Shown: piece after piece, positions 1 to 10,978 of the stretch
How the letters are laid out: each line of letters begins with the position of its first letter
How positions within the stretch are numbered: the stretch's first letter is position 1
Origin: Clostridiales bacterium
GTDB taxonomy: Bacteria > Bacillota > Clostridia > Saccharofermentanales > Saccharofermentanaceae
Reading direction: 5' to 3'
Length of the DNA: 38,910 nucleotides
NCBI GenBank assembly: GCA_017961235.1
Contig: JAGCXQ010000034.1
Coordinates: forward strand, 1-38,910
Notes under the pieces: model-generated
What the model was told of the DNA's origin: nothing
Databases searched by the model: none
Seen by the model: the letters and a program-made list of their open reading frames with translations, nothing else
Translations under genes and position numbers: made by a program

Positions 1-1398
1 GCAAGTGAGCTGATCATGTTCTCCGAGAGTTCCTACGGTATCGCCATGAACCTCGAAAGAGACTCTGTAGGCGTCGTTCTTCTGAACGAGTGCCGCGATG
101 TCGTCGAGGGTGTTATGTGTCACCGTACCGGCCTGACGGTATCCGTACCTGTCGGACGCGGTATGCTCGGACGTGTCGTAGATCCTCTCGGAAACCCGAT
201 CGATGGAAAAGGTATCATCCGTTCCACCAGCAGACGCCCGATCGAGACACCGGCGCCGAGTATCGTTGAGCGTTCTCCGATCTGTGAGCCGCTTCAGACA
301 GGTATCACGGCGATCGATGCGATGACTCCGATCGGCCGCGGACAGCGTGAGCTGATCATCGGTGACAGACAGACGGGTAAGACTGCTATTGCACTTGATA
401 CCATTATCAACCAGCGTGGCAAAGACGTCCTTTGCGTCTATGTAGCCATCGGACAGAAGATGTCGAATATCGTCCAGGTCGCAAAGACACTGGAACAGTA
501 TAATGCGATGGAATATACAGTCATCGTGGCGGCCTCTGCTTCGCAGCCGGCATCGCTCCAGTACATCGCACCATATGCAGGATGTGCGATCGCGGAAGAA
601 TTCATGTACAGCGATCACTCCGATGTCCTGATCGTATATGATGACCTGTCTAAACATGCACAGGCATACCGTGCGATCTCCCTGCTTCTCCGCCGTCCGC
701 CGGGACGTGAAGCTTATCCGGGTGATGTATTCTATCTGCACTCCCGTCTTCTCGAGCGCTCCGCAAAATTGAGTGATGAGAAGGGTGGCGGTTCGATCAC
801 GGCACTGCCGATCATCGAGACCTTAAGCGGAGATATCTCTGCATATATTCCGACAAACGTTATCTCCATCACGGATGGACAGATCTATCTGGAGTCGGAG
901 CTCTTCTTTGCCGGACAGCGTCCTGCGATCAACGTAGGTCTTTCCGTATCCCGTGTCGGTGGTGCGGCGCAGACCAAGGCGATGAAGAAAGTTGCTGGTC
1001 CTCTTCGTATCAGCCTTGCTCAGGCACGTGAGATGGCGGCCTTTGCTCAGTTCGGTTCCGATCTGGATCCGAATACGCAGAAGCAGTTAAAGCGTGGTGT
1101 GATCTTAAATGAGATCCTGAAGCAGGAGCAGTTTATGCCGATGCAGATGGATGAACAGGTCGTGATGCTGTATCTGGCTACGAACGAGAAGCTCACTTTC
1201 CTGGATAAGGAAGATGCGAAAGAATATGTGACGGAATTCCTGCAGCGTATGAGTGTCCTCCATCCGGAGATCATGAAGCGGATCCGGGATACACGTGTGC
1301 TGGATGATGACACGAAGAAAGAGATCGATGAGTTCGAAGCCGAGTATCACTCGATGTTCGTGACAGAACATAAGGAATACCAGCATCGCGAGGCGTAA
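1..1398 (+). CDS. atpA: ATP synthase F1 subunit alpha (5' end missing)
   Basis: Alpha subunit of the F1 catalytic head of the membrane ATP synthase; it forms the alpha3-beta3 ring and carries the non-catalytic nucleotide sites. The frame is already open at base 1, so the gene enters from upstream; the first ATG at 16 is internal. Roughly the first 40 residues of a normal alpha chain are outside the window. The P-loop GDRQTGKT is encoded at 361-384, and the later segment with [19 protein letters not shown] is diagnostic of alpha rather than beta. The C-terminal helical domain is complete and ends at TAA 1396-1398. atpG follows after 5 bases, in the standard alpha-gamma-beta-epsilon order. The genes for delta and the F0 subunits are expected just upstream. 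No oddity is seen. Confidence 0.97.
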   Translation, partial: ASELIMFSESSYGIAMNLERDSVGVVLLNECRDVVEGVMCHRTGLTVSVPVGRGMLGRVVDPLGNPIDGKGIIRSTSRRPIETPAPSIVERSPICEPLQTGITAIDAMTPIGRGQRELIIGDRQTGKTAIALDTIINQRGKDVLCVYVAIGQKMSNIVQVAKTLEQYNAMEYTVIVAASASQPASLQYIAPYAGCAIAEEFMYSDHSDVLIVYDDLSKHAQAYRAISLLLRRPPGREAYPGDVFYLHSRLLERSAKLSDEKGGGSITALPIIETLSGDISAYIPTNVISITDGQIYLESELFFAGQRPAINVGLSVSRVGGAAQTKAMKKVAGPLRISLAQAREMAAFAQFGSDLDPNTQKQLKRGVILNEILKQEQFMPMQMDEQVVMLYLATNEKLTFLDKEDAKEYVTEFLQRMSVLHPEIMKRIRDTRVLDDDTKKEIDEFEAEYHSMFVTEHKEYQHREA

Positions 1399-1403
1399 GG
1401 ACC

Positions 1404-3736
<2,333 letters not shown>

Positions 3737-3747
3737 AGGTGTAAGAT

Positions 3748-4203
3748 ATGGCGGCGAAGGAGCAGAGTAAAAAGAAGATGATGCTCGAGGTGGTCAATCC
3801 TTACGAAGTATTCTTCGAAGGACGGATCGAGAGTATTGTGCTTCCCACAGTAGATGGCCAGTATGGCATCATGCCCGGCCATTCTCCTATCGTTGTCGCT
3901 GTGGCTCCCGGAATTGCCCGTGCCGAGATGGACGGAGAGACAAAAATCTTTACCGTTTCCGAAGGGTTCGCCGAGATCGGCCAGCATGTGGTCGTTATCG
4001 TCTGCAATGCAGCAGAGTGGCCGTCGGAAATCGATATTGACCGTGCAAAAAGTGCTCTTGACCGTGCAAAAACCAAGTTTAACAGTGTTACAAGTACCGA
4101 AGAACAGCGGCTTTACGCGCAGCATGCCATGGAAAGAGCAAAAGCACGTATTTCTGTTTCGGAAGAGTGGAAGAAGACCGGAAAAGGTCATTCAGAATCC
4201 TGA
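3748..4203 (+). CDS. atpC: ATP synthase F1 subunit epsilon
   Basis: Small rotor subunit that joins gamma to the c-ring and acts as an inhibitor of ATP hydrolysis. The protein has 151 residues, somewhat longer than the usual 130-140; a short lysine-rich head (AAKEQSKKKM) precedes the conserved fold. The beta-sandwich signature DGQYGIMPGHSP is present, followed by the two C-terminal helices (DIDRAKSALDRAKTKF onward). Translation may begin at 3748 or at the ATGs near 3778. The gene ends the operon, and its last 16 bases overlap the end of the convergent FHA gene. No U-tract terminator is visible after it. Confidence 0.93.
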   Translation: MAAKEQSKKKMMLEVVNPYEVFFEGRIESIVLPTVDGQYGIMPGHSPIVVAVAPGIARAEMDGETKIFTVSEGFAEIGQHVVVIVCNAAEWPSEIDIDRAKSALDRAKTKFNSVTSTEEQRLYAQHAMERAKARISVSEEWKKTGKGHSES

Positions 4204-5423
4204 TTATCTCCTTTGGAATGGACGAAGTGCACTTCGAATTCCAGATCTCCGATACCAACAAGATCACCTTCTTCAAGATACGTTCTTAACTCAGGCCGGA
4301 TCCTCTGTCTGTTTTTGTAGGTTCCTTTACTATCCTGTAAAGCTTCGATATAGAACCCATATTCATCGTGACCGAAGGACGCATGTTGAAGCGCTAGAGA
4401 CGGATGATCGATAGGAAGCGAGCAGCAATCCGAATCAGATCCGACCAGACAGGTATTTGTCCATATAGTGAATCTTGTTTTAGATTCCCCATGTAAGGGA
4501 TGATCGTCTATCCGGATCAGCTGTACCGGATCGGGGTGAAGTCCTAAAGGATCACTATCTTTATTCACAACATCAGAGGAAGGAAACAGGATTTTCGTAT
4601 TCCTGTTCTTTCTTCGCCGGATCTTCTTTTCTGCGTATTTTTTCTTATCCCTGGACGAATTTCTTATCTGTAAGAATAATACTAATAGCAGAGCTGCTGT
4701 GCAGATAAAAAAGAAGGTATCCGGAAAGGAAGAAAAAGCAGTTCCGGATAGGAGTCTTTTTATCATTGGAGAAAAAAGAATATCCACAGTAAGAAGAATG
4801 AGCCATATAAAGAATAAGGTGCGAAGACGTGAGGGCAGAGTGCGGGATTCTTCCCACAAGCCGTGACGGATATAGTTGAGCGCAGAAGCATCATCATCTT
4901 TGCGGAAAGACTCATAGAGATGTTCCATCGCTTTACTGGAGATCCAGTTCTGTTCATACGCGTAATGCAGAAGATCATCCAGCCCGCTTTCGTCTATGCC
5001 TGACAGATATGGAGAACCTCTTAAGCGTGAAGAAAGCGGCAGATAAACACAGACCAGTTTTTGATTCTTCCGATCGTAAAAAAGCTGATCTTCAAGATAG
5101 CAAATACCATCCGGATCAATGGCATGATCCGGTGATGAAATGAGGGATTGAAGAAAACTCGTGAGCAGATCTTTATAGTGACGTTTTACAAATGCTCTTT
5201 CCTTGCCATGTATTTCTGAAAGTGGAATACATCCATCTAGATCGATCAAGAGATTATTCTCTTCTTCATCAAAAGAAACCGGAAGAAAACAGGGGAGAGA
5301 ATCTGCCTGCAAAAGTGTAAGCGCGTGCAGACAGATCTCATCCTTGCTCTTCAGATGAATCGTATATCGTCGTCCCAGAGGACTATTGTCAAAATAAACA
5401 GAAAGATCCGATCCTGTACTCAT
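4188..5423 (-). CDS. membrane protein with N-terminal DUF6382-like and C-terminal FHA domain
   Basis: The 411-residue protein has three parts. An N-terminal domain of about 190 residues resembles DUF6382, a family that in Firmicutes is found joined to FHA domains. Two membrane spans follow (about residues 205-225 and 235-255), then a very basic linker. The C-terminal FHA domain spans about residues 320-405 (CLVGSDSDC, DHPSLALQHASF, DSKGTYKNRQRI). FHA domains bind phosphothreonine, which suggests a link to Ser/Thr kinase signalling, though no kinase is in the window. The orthodox GR at the start of the FHA core reads GS, so binding may be weak. It is the last gene of the Tad/Flp locus, 22 bases after the pilin, and overlaps atpC tail to tail by 16 bases. 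A role in pilus assembly control is inferred from position only. Confidence 0.75.
   Translation of the reverse strand: MSTGSDLSVYFDNSPLGRRYTIHLKSKDEICLHALTLLQADSLPCFLPVSFDEEENNLLIDLDGCIPLSEIHGKERAFVKRHYKDLLTSFLQSLISSPDHAIDPDGICYLEDQLFYDRKNQKLVCVYLPLSSRLRGSPYLSGIDESGLDDLLHYAYEQNWISSKAMEHLYESFRKDDDASALNYIRHGLWEESRTLPSRLRTLFFIWLILLTVDILFSPMIKRLLSGTAFSSFPDTFFFICTAALLLVLFLQIRNSSRDKKKYAEKKIRRRKNRNTKILFPSSDVVNKDSDPLGLHPDPVQLIRIDDHPLHGESKTRFTIWTNTCLVGSDSDCCSLPIDHPSLALQHASFGHDEYGFYIEALQDSKGTYKNRQRIRPELRTYLEEGDLVGIGDLEFEVHFVHSKGDNQDSE
4215..4242. other. perfect palindrome just past the atp operon
   Basis: The 14-base perfect palindrome CGAAGTGCACTTCG (4223-4236) is flanked by GGAAT (4215-4219) and ATTCC (4238-4242), giving a hairpin on either strand. 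It begins 12 bases past the atpC stop and lies inside the 3' end of the convergent FHA gene. No T-run follows on either side, so it is not a textbook intrinsic terminator. It may protect or trim the 3' end of the atp mRNA, or merely be a coding coincidence (it encodes Phe-Glu-Val-His-Phe). Confidence 0.3.
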
Positions 5424-5445
5424 AGTTTACCCCGGTGAATTAAGT

Positions 5446-5628
5446 TTAGATTTGTCCGATTACTTTACCTTCGTCAAAGACATAGTCCATGACAGATTGT
5501 GCATAATTAGTTAATGCCTGACGGAACGTCAGGGCGAGTGCGACAAGAATCGCAATAATGATAACCACCTCTACAGTTCCCATTCCCAGGGACGATTTAA
5601 TGAATGAGTGTTTGTTCAGTCTTTTCAT
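5446..5628 (-). CDS. Flp-type (type IVb) pilin precursor
   Basis: A 60-residue prepilin matching the Flp1 type IVb family. A short basic leader (MKRLNKHSFIKSSLG) ends in glycine 15 and is followed by MGTVE, so the glutamate is at +5 after the expected prepilin-peptidase cut. The hydrophobic helix EVVIIIAILVALALTF then forms the pilus core. A strong TAGGAGG site precedes ATG 5628 and overlaps the TAG stop of the TadBC gene, so the two are translationally coupled. It is the likely structural subunit of the pilus built by the upstream TadA and TadBC. No prepilin peptidase (TadV/CpaA) is in the window, so one should be encoded elsewhere. Confidence 0.88.
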   Translation of the reverse strand: MKRLNKHSFIKSSLGMGTVEVVIIIAILVALALTFRQALTNYAQSVMDYVFDEGKVIGQI

Positions 5629-5637
5629 AAGTACCTC

Positions 5638-7224
5638 CTAGATCATTTGAAAAGTGTTTAGTGCCGGAGTAATAGCTACGAGGAGTACAGATACAAAATC
5701 CATCATCATCGGGAGAATCATAGTAAATGCAACGCGCTCGCGCTTCTTGCGCGAAGCATTCCGGCATAGTGCCCAGCATGAAGAAGATTGAAGGCGTAAA
5801 AGACCAAGCACTTCGCTTCCGCCGGACCGTTCATATCTGGCCGCAAGAAGAAGTGCGGACTGCGCCTCGGGGATGCTGATACGATGTGAAAAAGATTCGA
5901 GTGCATCCGCTGCACTCACACCTCCTTCAATCGTATGCAATACGTGATTCAGTTCCTGACTGAGACAGCTCTGTTCAGCAAATGCATACCCGCATGTCTG
6001 CAGTGCCTTCGGAAGAAGAATTCCGGATTCCAAAAGTGTGGAAAGCATGGATATAAATATCGGCAGATCTTCCATCAGAATAAGTCTTCTTTTATTCACG
6101 ATCGACTGCTGATCCACATGAAGAAACACCAGGATGAACATGTCCAAAAACAGTACCAGAATTAGAGGTATTCCAAGCTGAATGCATAAGAGAAGAAAGG
6201 CGGCGGAAGAAAGTAGAAGACGTATGATCACTCTATACAGAAAAGCATCAAAAGTCTTCTGCGATGAAAACGATATTTCATTACACCATTCAAGTACTCT
6301 TGTGGTGTAAGTGGATGGAAGTTTTAGTGCAAGCTTACGTATCGGGGACCTCCATTTTTCCGGAACACGTTCTCGTTCTTCTTTGAAGGAAAACCGGTTT
6401 CTGGAAGGTTTCTCTCCAATGATCGAAAAGAGAAATGTGCAGGAAAAAATAGCGATAGCAAAAGCTACGACCATGAGGATCTTTCCCAGACCGGAATTCT
6501 GTGCCTGGGAAAGATAATCTCCGCTTGTAACAGACAGCATATATGTAATACCGAATGGCATCAGAAGGAGCATAAATGCTTCTGTGTTTTTACCTGAATT
6601 ATTCGCTTCCACTTCTGAGGCAACTGCATGAAGTTCAGATAGCATCTGACAGCTGCTTCGAAGAATTGTGATGATCTGGTTTCCGACTGTTTTTTGAAGT
6701 GACAATGCATGAAGGATCGGAAGTGTTTCGTAATAATCCAATTTGTGACAGAATCTCGTCATGCATTTGTCCAGTGGTTCATGAGCCTGAAGCTGATGCT
6801 CAACATCTTTCAGTGCCGTTGCAAATGCAGCATGTTTTCCGAATGCTTTTTCTATATCTACTCTTGCACAAAGAAATGCACGTTCGATCGAATACCCGTC
6901 AGAGACAGATGTGCAGAGTGATTGCATGAGAACTTTATTCTGTGCGCGAAGGGTCGATGTTCGTTTCCCGTATAAAACACGGACACATGAAATGAACGGA
7001 GGAATACCGAGAGGAAAAGAGAGAAAGAGACGAAGGCGATCTTCCGGAAGGAAAGCACCGGATAGAAGAAATACTATGGCGATACAAAGAGGAAGTAAAG
7101 GGAGACATTTCATCATAAACATGAGATACGTCCTGCGACTGAGGTTGCGGATCTCGGTAGTATCACCCGCGAGAAAGTGAGAAGAAAAGTATTCTTTTTT
7201 GTTCTGAAGTTTAGATCTTAACAA
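5638..7224 (-). CDS. fused TadB-TadC pilus inner-membrane platform protein, TTG start
   Basis: Platform protein of the Tad (Flp pilus) apparatus, in which two GspF/T2SF-type halves normally made by separate tadB and tadC genes form one chain. The first half has membrane spans near its start and in its middle (PLLPLCIAIVFLL, LGKILMVVAFAIAIF). The second half repeats the plan (LILVLFLDMFILVFL and a C-terminal MILPMMMDFVSVLL) with the T2SF-like MEDLPIFISMLSTLLESG and LNHVLHTIEGGVSAADALESF. I place the start at TTG 7224 because a perfect AAGGAGG lies 9 bases upstream. The frame stays open to an ATG at 7347, but that would overlap tadA by 137 bases with no ribosome site. The TTG start gives 528 residues and a 14-base overlap with the tadA stop, implying translational coupling. 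Confidence 0.82.
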   Translation of the reverse strand: MLRSKLQNKKEYFSSHFLAGDTTEIRNLSRRTYLMFMMKCLPLLPLCIAIVFLLSGAFLPEDRLRLFLSFPLGIPPFISCVRVLYGKRTSTLRAQNKVLMQSLCTSVSDGYSIERAFLCARVDIEKAFGKHAAFATALKDVEHQLQAHEPLDKCMTRFCHKLDYYETLPILHALSLQKTVGNQIITILRSSCQMLSELHAVASEVEANNSGKNTEAFMLLLMPFGITYMLSVTSGDYLSQAQNSGLGKILMVVAFAIAIFSCTFLFSIIGEKPSRNRFSFKEERERVPEKWRSPIRKLALKLPSTYTTRVLEWCNEISFSSQKTFDAFLYRVIIRLLLSSAAFLLLCIQLGIPLILVLFLDMFILVFLHVDQQSIVNKRRLILMEDLPIFISMLSTLLESGILLPKALQTCGYAFAEQSCLSQELNHVLHTIEGGVSAADALESFSHRISIPEAQSALLLAARYERSGGSEVLGLLRLQSSSCWALCRNASRKKRERVAFTMILPMMMDFVSVLLVAITPALNTFQMI

Positions 7225-8383
7225 GGCCTGTTTCCTCCTTGAAAGTAAAGATAGTTTCGATCTGAAATCTGTTGTCCGAAATTGGCCTGACTTCCACGAT
7301 CTCATCGATATATCGTCTTCCATCTTTTCCGCGTGTGATATGCACAAGGATATCTACACCCATGGCAATCTGACGGATCACGGCATCATATGGCAAAGTG
7401 GAACCGGACATGACCATGGTGACCAGACGGTCGAGCATCTCATAACAGGAATTGGCATGACCGGTACACAGTGAGCCGGGATGACCTGTGTGTAGAGCAT
7501 GCAGCATATCCGCGGCTTCACTTCCTCTGACTTCACCAACCACGATCCGGTCCGGCCTCATCCTTAATGCAGTTCGTATGAGTTGCCCGATATCGATACC
7601 GCCGTGTCCGTCCGGTCCCGGAAGACGGGATTCCAGACGGACAAGATTGGTGATGCCCTGAAGGGAGAGCTCGGCGGAATCTTCTATTGTGACGACACGT
7701 TCTGTCTTCGGAATAAACGACGAAAGGACATTTAAAAATGTTGTTTTACCAGAACCTGTACCACCGCAGAGAAAGATCGTTTTTTTATTTATTACGGAGT
7801 GAGAAAGGTAAAGGGCAGCCTCCTTTGTGACAAAACCACTGCTTATCAGCGCATGGATATCCGGCCGGATGCCGGTGAATTTTCGTATTGTAAAAATCGG
7901 ACCATCAGGAGCGATCGGTGGAAGGACTGCATTCGCGCGAGATCCATCCGGAAGCCGAAGGTCTGCAATGGGAAATGCTTCGTTCAAAGGACGGTTTGCC
8001 GAAGAGAAAAAATGAAGGATCAGCTGTTCAAGATTCTCTTTGCTCTCGAATCTTAATTCAGACGGATAGAGTCTTCCGGCTTTTTCAAAGAAGATCGTAT
8101 CCGGACCGTTGACCATGATCTCCGTGATCGAAGCATCATCCATCAGTTCCTGGAGTATGTCAAGTCTTCGCATGCGGTTAAAAAGAGTAGTTGCCAGCTG
8201 ACGTTTCTCTTCCAGTGGCATTTTCGAGCAGGTCTGTGACTGGTTGATAATATCCGCGATGATCTCACGGAAAGAGTGGTCGTCCACCTCGTCATACGTA
8301 TGTAGTGCCTGCAGAATCTGAGTGGTAAGTTCAGATAGTGAGGGCTCATTTTTCTCGATGCTTTTTTCTTTCGTTCTCATCAT
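7211..8383 (-). CDS. tadA: TadA/CpaF-family pilus assembly ATPase
   Basis: Hexameric secretion ATPase (VirB11/GspE superfamily, CpaF branch) that powers Flp pilus assembly from the cytoplasmic face of the membrane. The 390-residue protein has an N-terminal helical domain, then [16 protein letters not shown] typical of CpaF. The P-loop GGTGSGKTT is near residues 205-213, followed by the Asp box ([10 protein letters not shown]), Walker B region ([15 protein letters not shown]) and His box ([16 protein letters not shown]). The start is taken as ATG 8383; a second ATG follows at once. The nearest GGAGG lies about 30 bases upstream with no start codon at normal spacing, so the exact start is uncertain. 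It follows the TadZ-like gene by 48 bases. Confidence 0.93.
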   Translation of the reverse strand: MMRTKEKSIEKNEPSLSELTTQILQALHTYDEVDDHSFREIIADIINQSQTCSKMPLEEKRQLATTLFNRMRRLDILQELMDDASITEIMVNGPDTIFFEKAGRLYPSELRFESKENLEQLILHFFSSANRPLNEAFPIADLRLPDGSRANAVLPPIAPDGPIFTIRKFTGIRPDIHALISSGFVTKEAALYLSHSVINKKTIFLCGGTGSGKTTFLNVLSSFIPKTERVVTIEDSAELSLQGITNLVRLESRLPGPDGHGGIDIGQLIRTALRMRPDRIVVGEVRGSEAADMLHALHTGHPGSLCTGHANSCYEMLDRLVTMVMSGSTLPYDAVIRQIAMGVDILVHITRGKDGRRYIDEIVEVRPISDNRFQIETIFTFKEETGLVKI

Positions 8384-8431
8384 TTCCAGTACTGCTTTAA
8401 AGATGCAGTTCCTCCTTCGATGTTATGTATG

Positions 8432-9355
8432 CTAATGTGCTTTTGAAATAGAAAACGGATAGTCGATATGTGATGTTCCGCTGTGTGTTTTCTGAAGAAG
8501 ATCTATCTCACTACATAGCATGTAGTCTTTCTCGATGTGAAGTGGTGTCAGTATTTCCAGGTGCCGAAGATTTCTGCATAGCGTCCGCATTCTTGTAAAG
8601 CTGATCCCATCTCCTACGACTAAAAGCAGAGATGGCTCGGAAAGAGATGAAAGATAACGTGTAGTTTTAGAAAGAAGCATCAGTATTGTGCGTGAATGAC
8701 ATGTAATAAGATCATCTGAATGCTCCGGTTTCCCGAATCGGAGATCCCCGTATGGATCCGGTTCGAGATAGGAAGGTATCTGCGAGTAATGAAACTTCCC
8801 CATCTTCAAACGAGATAGCAGCTGAGATAGTCCGCCACAGCGCTCTGTGTTTTCCAGTTCCCAGGAAGGAGGGTCCTTCGGCATCAGAATACCGGGCATA
8901 ATATCAAAGCGTATGATGTGCGCAAAATCATGACGTGCGCGATCGACCTGCCGTAATACATGCGCCTCCCTTTCCTTCGGGGGAACAAAGGAAAGGGTGA
9001 GGCATGTCTGGACAGAAGAATCCGTGGGTTTGGGGATCCTTCCAAGACCAGCGAGAGACTCCACTTCATGCGCGATCATCAGGACGTCTTTTGGGGGATA
9101 AGGTTTTGTTGTTTTTAGCAGGGGGACCAAAGTCGGAGTATGCTGAGGGTCGCAATGCTGAAGGATCTCTTTCTCGGAGATCTCACGCTGGTTGTAAAGA
9201 ACAAAATCACTATCAAGTAACAATTCCCGGTGTGCAAACAGTATCTCTTTAGAAACGGGGAAAGCCGTGAAATCGGGAACATGTTTTTTCAAGCGCGAAA
9301 TAAGAAGAGAAGTGAAAAGAATATCCGCATCTATGATAGCGATCGTTCGTGTCAT
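8432..9355 (-). CDS. degenerate TadZ/CpaE-like protein heading the Tad locus
   Basis: A 307-residue protein, first gene of the pilus operon. Its N-terminus (RTIAIIDADILFTSLLISRL) has the look of the atypical receiver domain of TadZ. The second half has the strand pattern of a MinD/ParA-like fold (TCLTLSFVPPKEREAH, then HIIRFDIMPG, then SEPSLLLVVGDGIS). No Walker A lysine motif can be seen, so ATP binding is doubtful. TadZ family members place the Tad machine at the cell pole. ATG 9355 is the start because AAGGAGG sits 10 bases before it; the open frame continues far upstream only through the antisense of the riboswitch and metK. The family call rests mainly on position and fold pattern, and the gene could be a lineage-specific Tad accessory. 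Confidence 0.5.
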   Translation of the reverse strand: MTRTIAIIDADILFTSLLISRLKKHVPDFTAFPVSKEILFAHRELLLDSDFVLYNQREISEKEILQHCDPQHTPTLVPLLKTTKPYPPKDVLMIAHEVESLAGLGRIPKPTDSSVQTCLTLSFVPPKEREAHVLRQVDRARHDFAHIIRFDIMPGILMPKDPPSWELENTERCGGLSQLLSRLKMGKFHYSQIPSYLEPDPYGDLRFGKPEHSDDLITCHSRTILMLLSKTTRYLSSLSEPSLLLVVGDGISFTRMRTLCRNLRHLEILTPLHIEKDYMLCSEIDLLQKTHSGTSHIDYPFSISKAH

Positions 9356-9465
9356 TTTCTTCCAACCTCCTTTGTTGTGAAGTGAGACCATTAAACCAGA
9401 AAGAATCGCCGGAGGACTCGACAAATTCTGACAAAAGCTACCAGCATTACTACTTTTTTCCCTGT

Positions 9466-9480
9466 GATCCCCATGGGATC
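9466..9480. other. short inverted repeat in the tad/metK divergent region
   Basis: GATCCC (9466-9471) and GGGATC (9475-9480) form an inverted repeat about 110 bases upstream of the Tad-locus start codon and just before the metK promoter. It could be an operator, but the arms are short and nothing else supports it. Apart from this, the metK promoter and a possible extended -10 for the pilus operon (TGGTTTAAT on the minus strand near 9390), I see nothing in 9356-9574. Confidence 0.25.
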
Positions 9481-9507
9481 TGAGAAAGAAAAAATCCGAA
9501 GAAATCT

Positions 9508-9538
9508 TTGCAAAAAACTTCTTGCATTGGGATATACT
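9508..9538 (+). promoter_or_regulatory. candidate sigma-A promoter of the riboswitch-metK unit
   Basis: TTGCAA (9508-9513) and TATACT (9533-9538) are separated by 19 bases, a little long. Transcription would begin near 9545, about 30 bases before the SAM aptamer, which is the normal arrangement. The -10 is a good match and the -35 moderate. Confidence 0.5.
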
Positions 9539-9576
9539 CAGTGGTATTATCAGAACGCAAACAGAATAAAAGCATC

Positions 9577-9673
9577 TCTTATCAAGAGTGACGGAGGGAT
9601 CTGGCCCTATGAAGTCCGGCAACCGCGGAGAGCAGCGGTGCCAAATCCAGCAGGTGTGACCTGAAAGATGAGG
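9577..9673 (+). ncRNA. SAM-I (S-box) riboswitch aptamer
   Basis: The aptamer shows the S-box core in order: CTTATCAAGAGTGACGGAGGGA, the CCCTATGAAGTCCGGCAACC segment with its kink-turn, GGTGCCAAATCC closing the next helix, and GAAAGATGAG at the 3' side. P1 pairs CTTATC (9578-9583) with GATGAG (9667-9672). It binds S-adenosylmethionine. In this class, ligand binding stabilises the aptamer and lets the downstream terminator form, shutting off transcription. It sits directly before metK, whose product makes SAM, so it is a feedback loop. Confidence 0.96.
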
Positions 9674-9694
9674 ATAGATAAAGATATACACTGG

Positions 9695-9728
9695 CCTTTC
9701 CTCTGAAATCGATCGGGAAAGGTTTTTT
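9695..9728 (+). terminator. intrinsic terminator of the SAM riboswitch expression platform
   Basis: CCTTTCC (9695-9701) pairs with GGAAAGG (9716-9722) and is followed by six T (9723-9728). It lies between the SAM aptamer and the metK ribosome site, so it is the regulated terminator of the S-box switch. Confidence 0.9.
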
Positions 9729-9749
9729 ATTTGTAAGGAGGAGTTACTT

Positions 9750-10949
9750 ATGGACAGAAACAGACAGGGAAAATGGCTTTTTACTTCAGAGTCGGTTACG
9801 GAAGGACATCCGGATAAGATCTGTGACCAGATCTCGGATGCAGTACTGGATGCCATCATTACAGATGACCCGAAGGCAAGAGTAGCCTGCGAGACAACAT
9901 GTACGACAGGTATGGTTTTCGTAATGGGTGAGATCACGACAAGTGCTTATGTGGATATTCCGTCGATCGTACGTAATACCGTTAAAGAGATCGGCTATGA
10001 CGGAAGTGATTCCGGCTTTGACTATAAGACATGCGCGATCCTGACTTCTATCGATGAACAGTCTCCGGATATTGCACAGGGTGTAAACTGCTCTTTGGAA
10101 AAGAGAGAGCACACTGATGAAAGTGAACTGGATACCGGTGCCGGTGATCAGGGTATGATGTTCGGCTATGCCAATAACGATACCGAAGAACTGATGCCGC
10201 TTCCGATCTCTCTGGCGCATAAGCTTACCCGCCGTCTGACACAGGTCAGAAAAGAAGGACTTGTTGATTTCCTTCGCCCGGATGGAAAGAGCCAGGTTAC
10301 GATCGAGTATGACGGAAGAACTCCGAAGCGTATCGAGGCAGTCGTTATTTCTACTCAGCATAAGGCAGAAGTATCTCAGGAAGAACTCGCTGAGAAGGTA
10401 AAAGAACTGGTTATCTATCCGGTGCTTCCGAAAGAGTTTGTTGATGAGAATACGAAGATCTTTATCAACCCGACCGGACGTTTCGTTATCGGCGGACCGC
10501 AGGGTGACAGTGGCCTTACAGGAAGAAAGATCATCGTTGATACATATGGCGGATATGCACGTCACGGTGGCGGAGCTTTCTCCGGAAAAGACCCGACGAA
10601 GGTGGACCGTTCTGCTGCATATGCTGCCCGTTATATCGCAAAGAATATCGTAGCGGCCGGACTTGCAGATGAGTGCGAGATCCAGTTTGCTTATGCGATC
10701 GGCGTTGCACGTCCGGTATCTGTTATGGTGGATACATTTGGTTCCGGTAAGATCTCGGATGAGAAGATCACTGAGATCGTAAATGAAGTCTTCGATCTTC
10801 GTCCGGCTGCCATCATCCGTGATCTTGATCTGCGCCGCCCGATCTATAAGGCGACAGCAGCGTACGGCCATTTCGGACGCAACGATGCGGGATTCCCGTG
10901 GGAGAAGACAGATAAGGTCGAGATCTTAAAGCAGAAAGCCGGTCTTTGA
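9750..10949 (+). CDS. metK: S-adenosylmethionine synthetase
   Basis: Makes SAM from methionine and ATP, releasing phosphate and pyrophosphate. The 399-residue protein has the full set of family signatures. [22 protein letters not shown] at the N-terminus carries the catalytic His and metal-binding residues. [12 protein letters not shown] is the ATP-binding hexapeptide region, followed by [18 protein letters not shown] and then [19 protein letters not shown], the glycine-rich P-loop-like segment. AAGGAGG (9735-9741) precedes ATG 9750. Expression is controlled by the SAM riboswitch immediately upstream. It is followed after 29 bases by the RecD-like helicase with no terminator between, so read-through is likely. 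Confidence 0.98.
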   Translation: MDRNRQGKWLFTSESVTEGHPDKICDQISDAVLDAIITDDPKARVACETTCTTGMVFVMGEITTSAYVDIPSIVRNTVKEIGYDGSDSGFDYKTCAILTSIDEQSPDIAQGVNCSLEKREHTDESELDTGAGDQGMMFGYANNDTEELMPLPISLAHKLTRRLTQVRKEGLVDFLRPDGKSQVTIEYDGRTPKRIEAVVISTQHKAEVSQEELAEKVKELVIYPVLPKEFVDENTKIFINPTGRFVIGGPQGDSGLTGRKIIVDTYGGYARHGGGAFSGKDPTKVDRSAAYAARYIAKNIVAAGLADECEIQFAYAIGVARPVSVMVDTFGSGKISDEKITEIVNEVFDLRPAAIIRDLDLRRPIYKATAAYGHFGRNDAGFPWEKTDKVEILKQKAGL

Positions 10950-10978
10950 TCAAATCATAATCCAGTCTGGAGCACTAT

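Noticed and set aside
7225..7347. ATG start at 7347 for the TadBC fusion
   Set aside because: It would overlap tadA by 137 bases without a ribosome site; TTG 7224 has AAGGAGG at ideal distance.
9356..9937. Upstream extension of the TadZ-like frame to 9937
   Set aside because: It would run through the antisense of the SAM riboswitch and the metK start; ATG 9355 has a perfect ribosome site.
9786..10871. Open frame antisense to metK
   Set aside because: Shadow of a well conserved gene, with no independent start signals.
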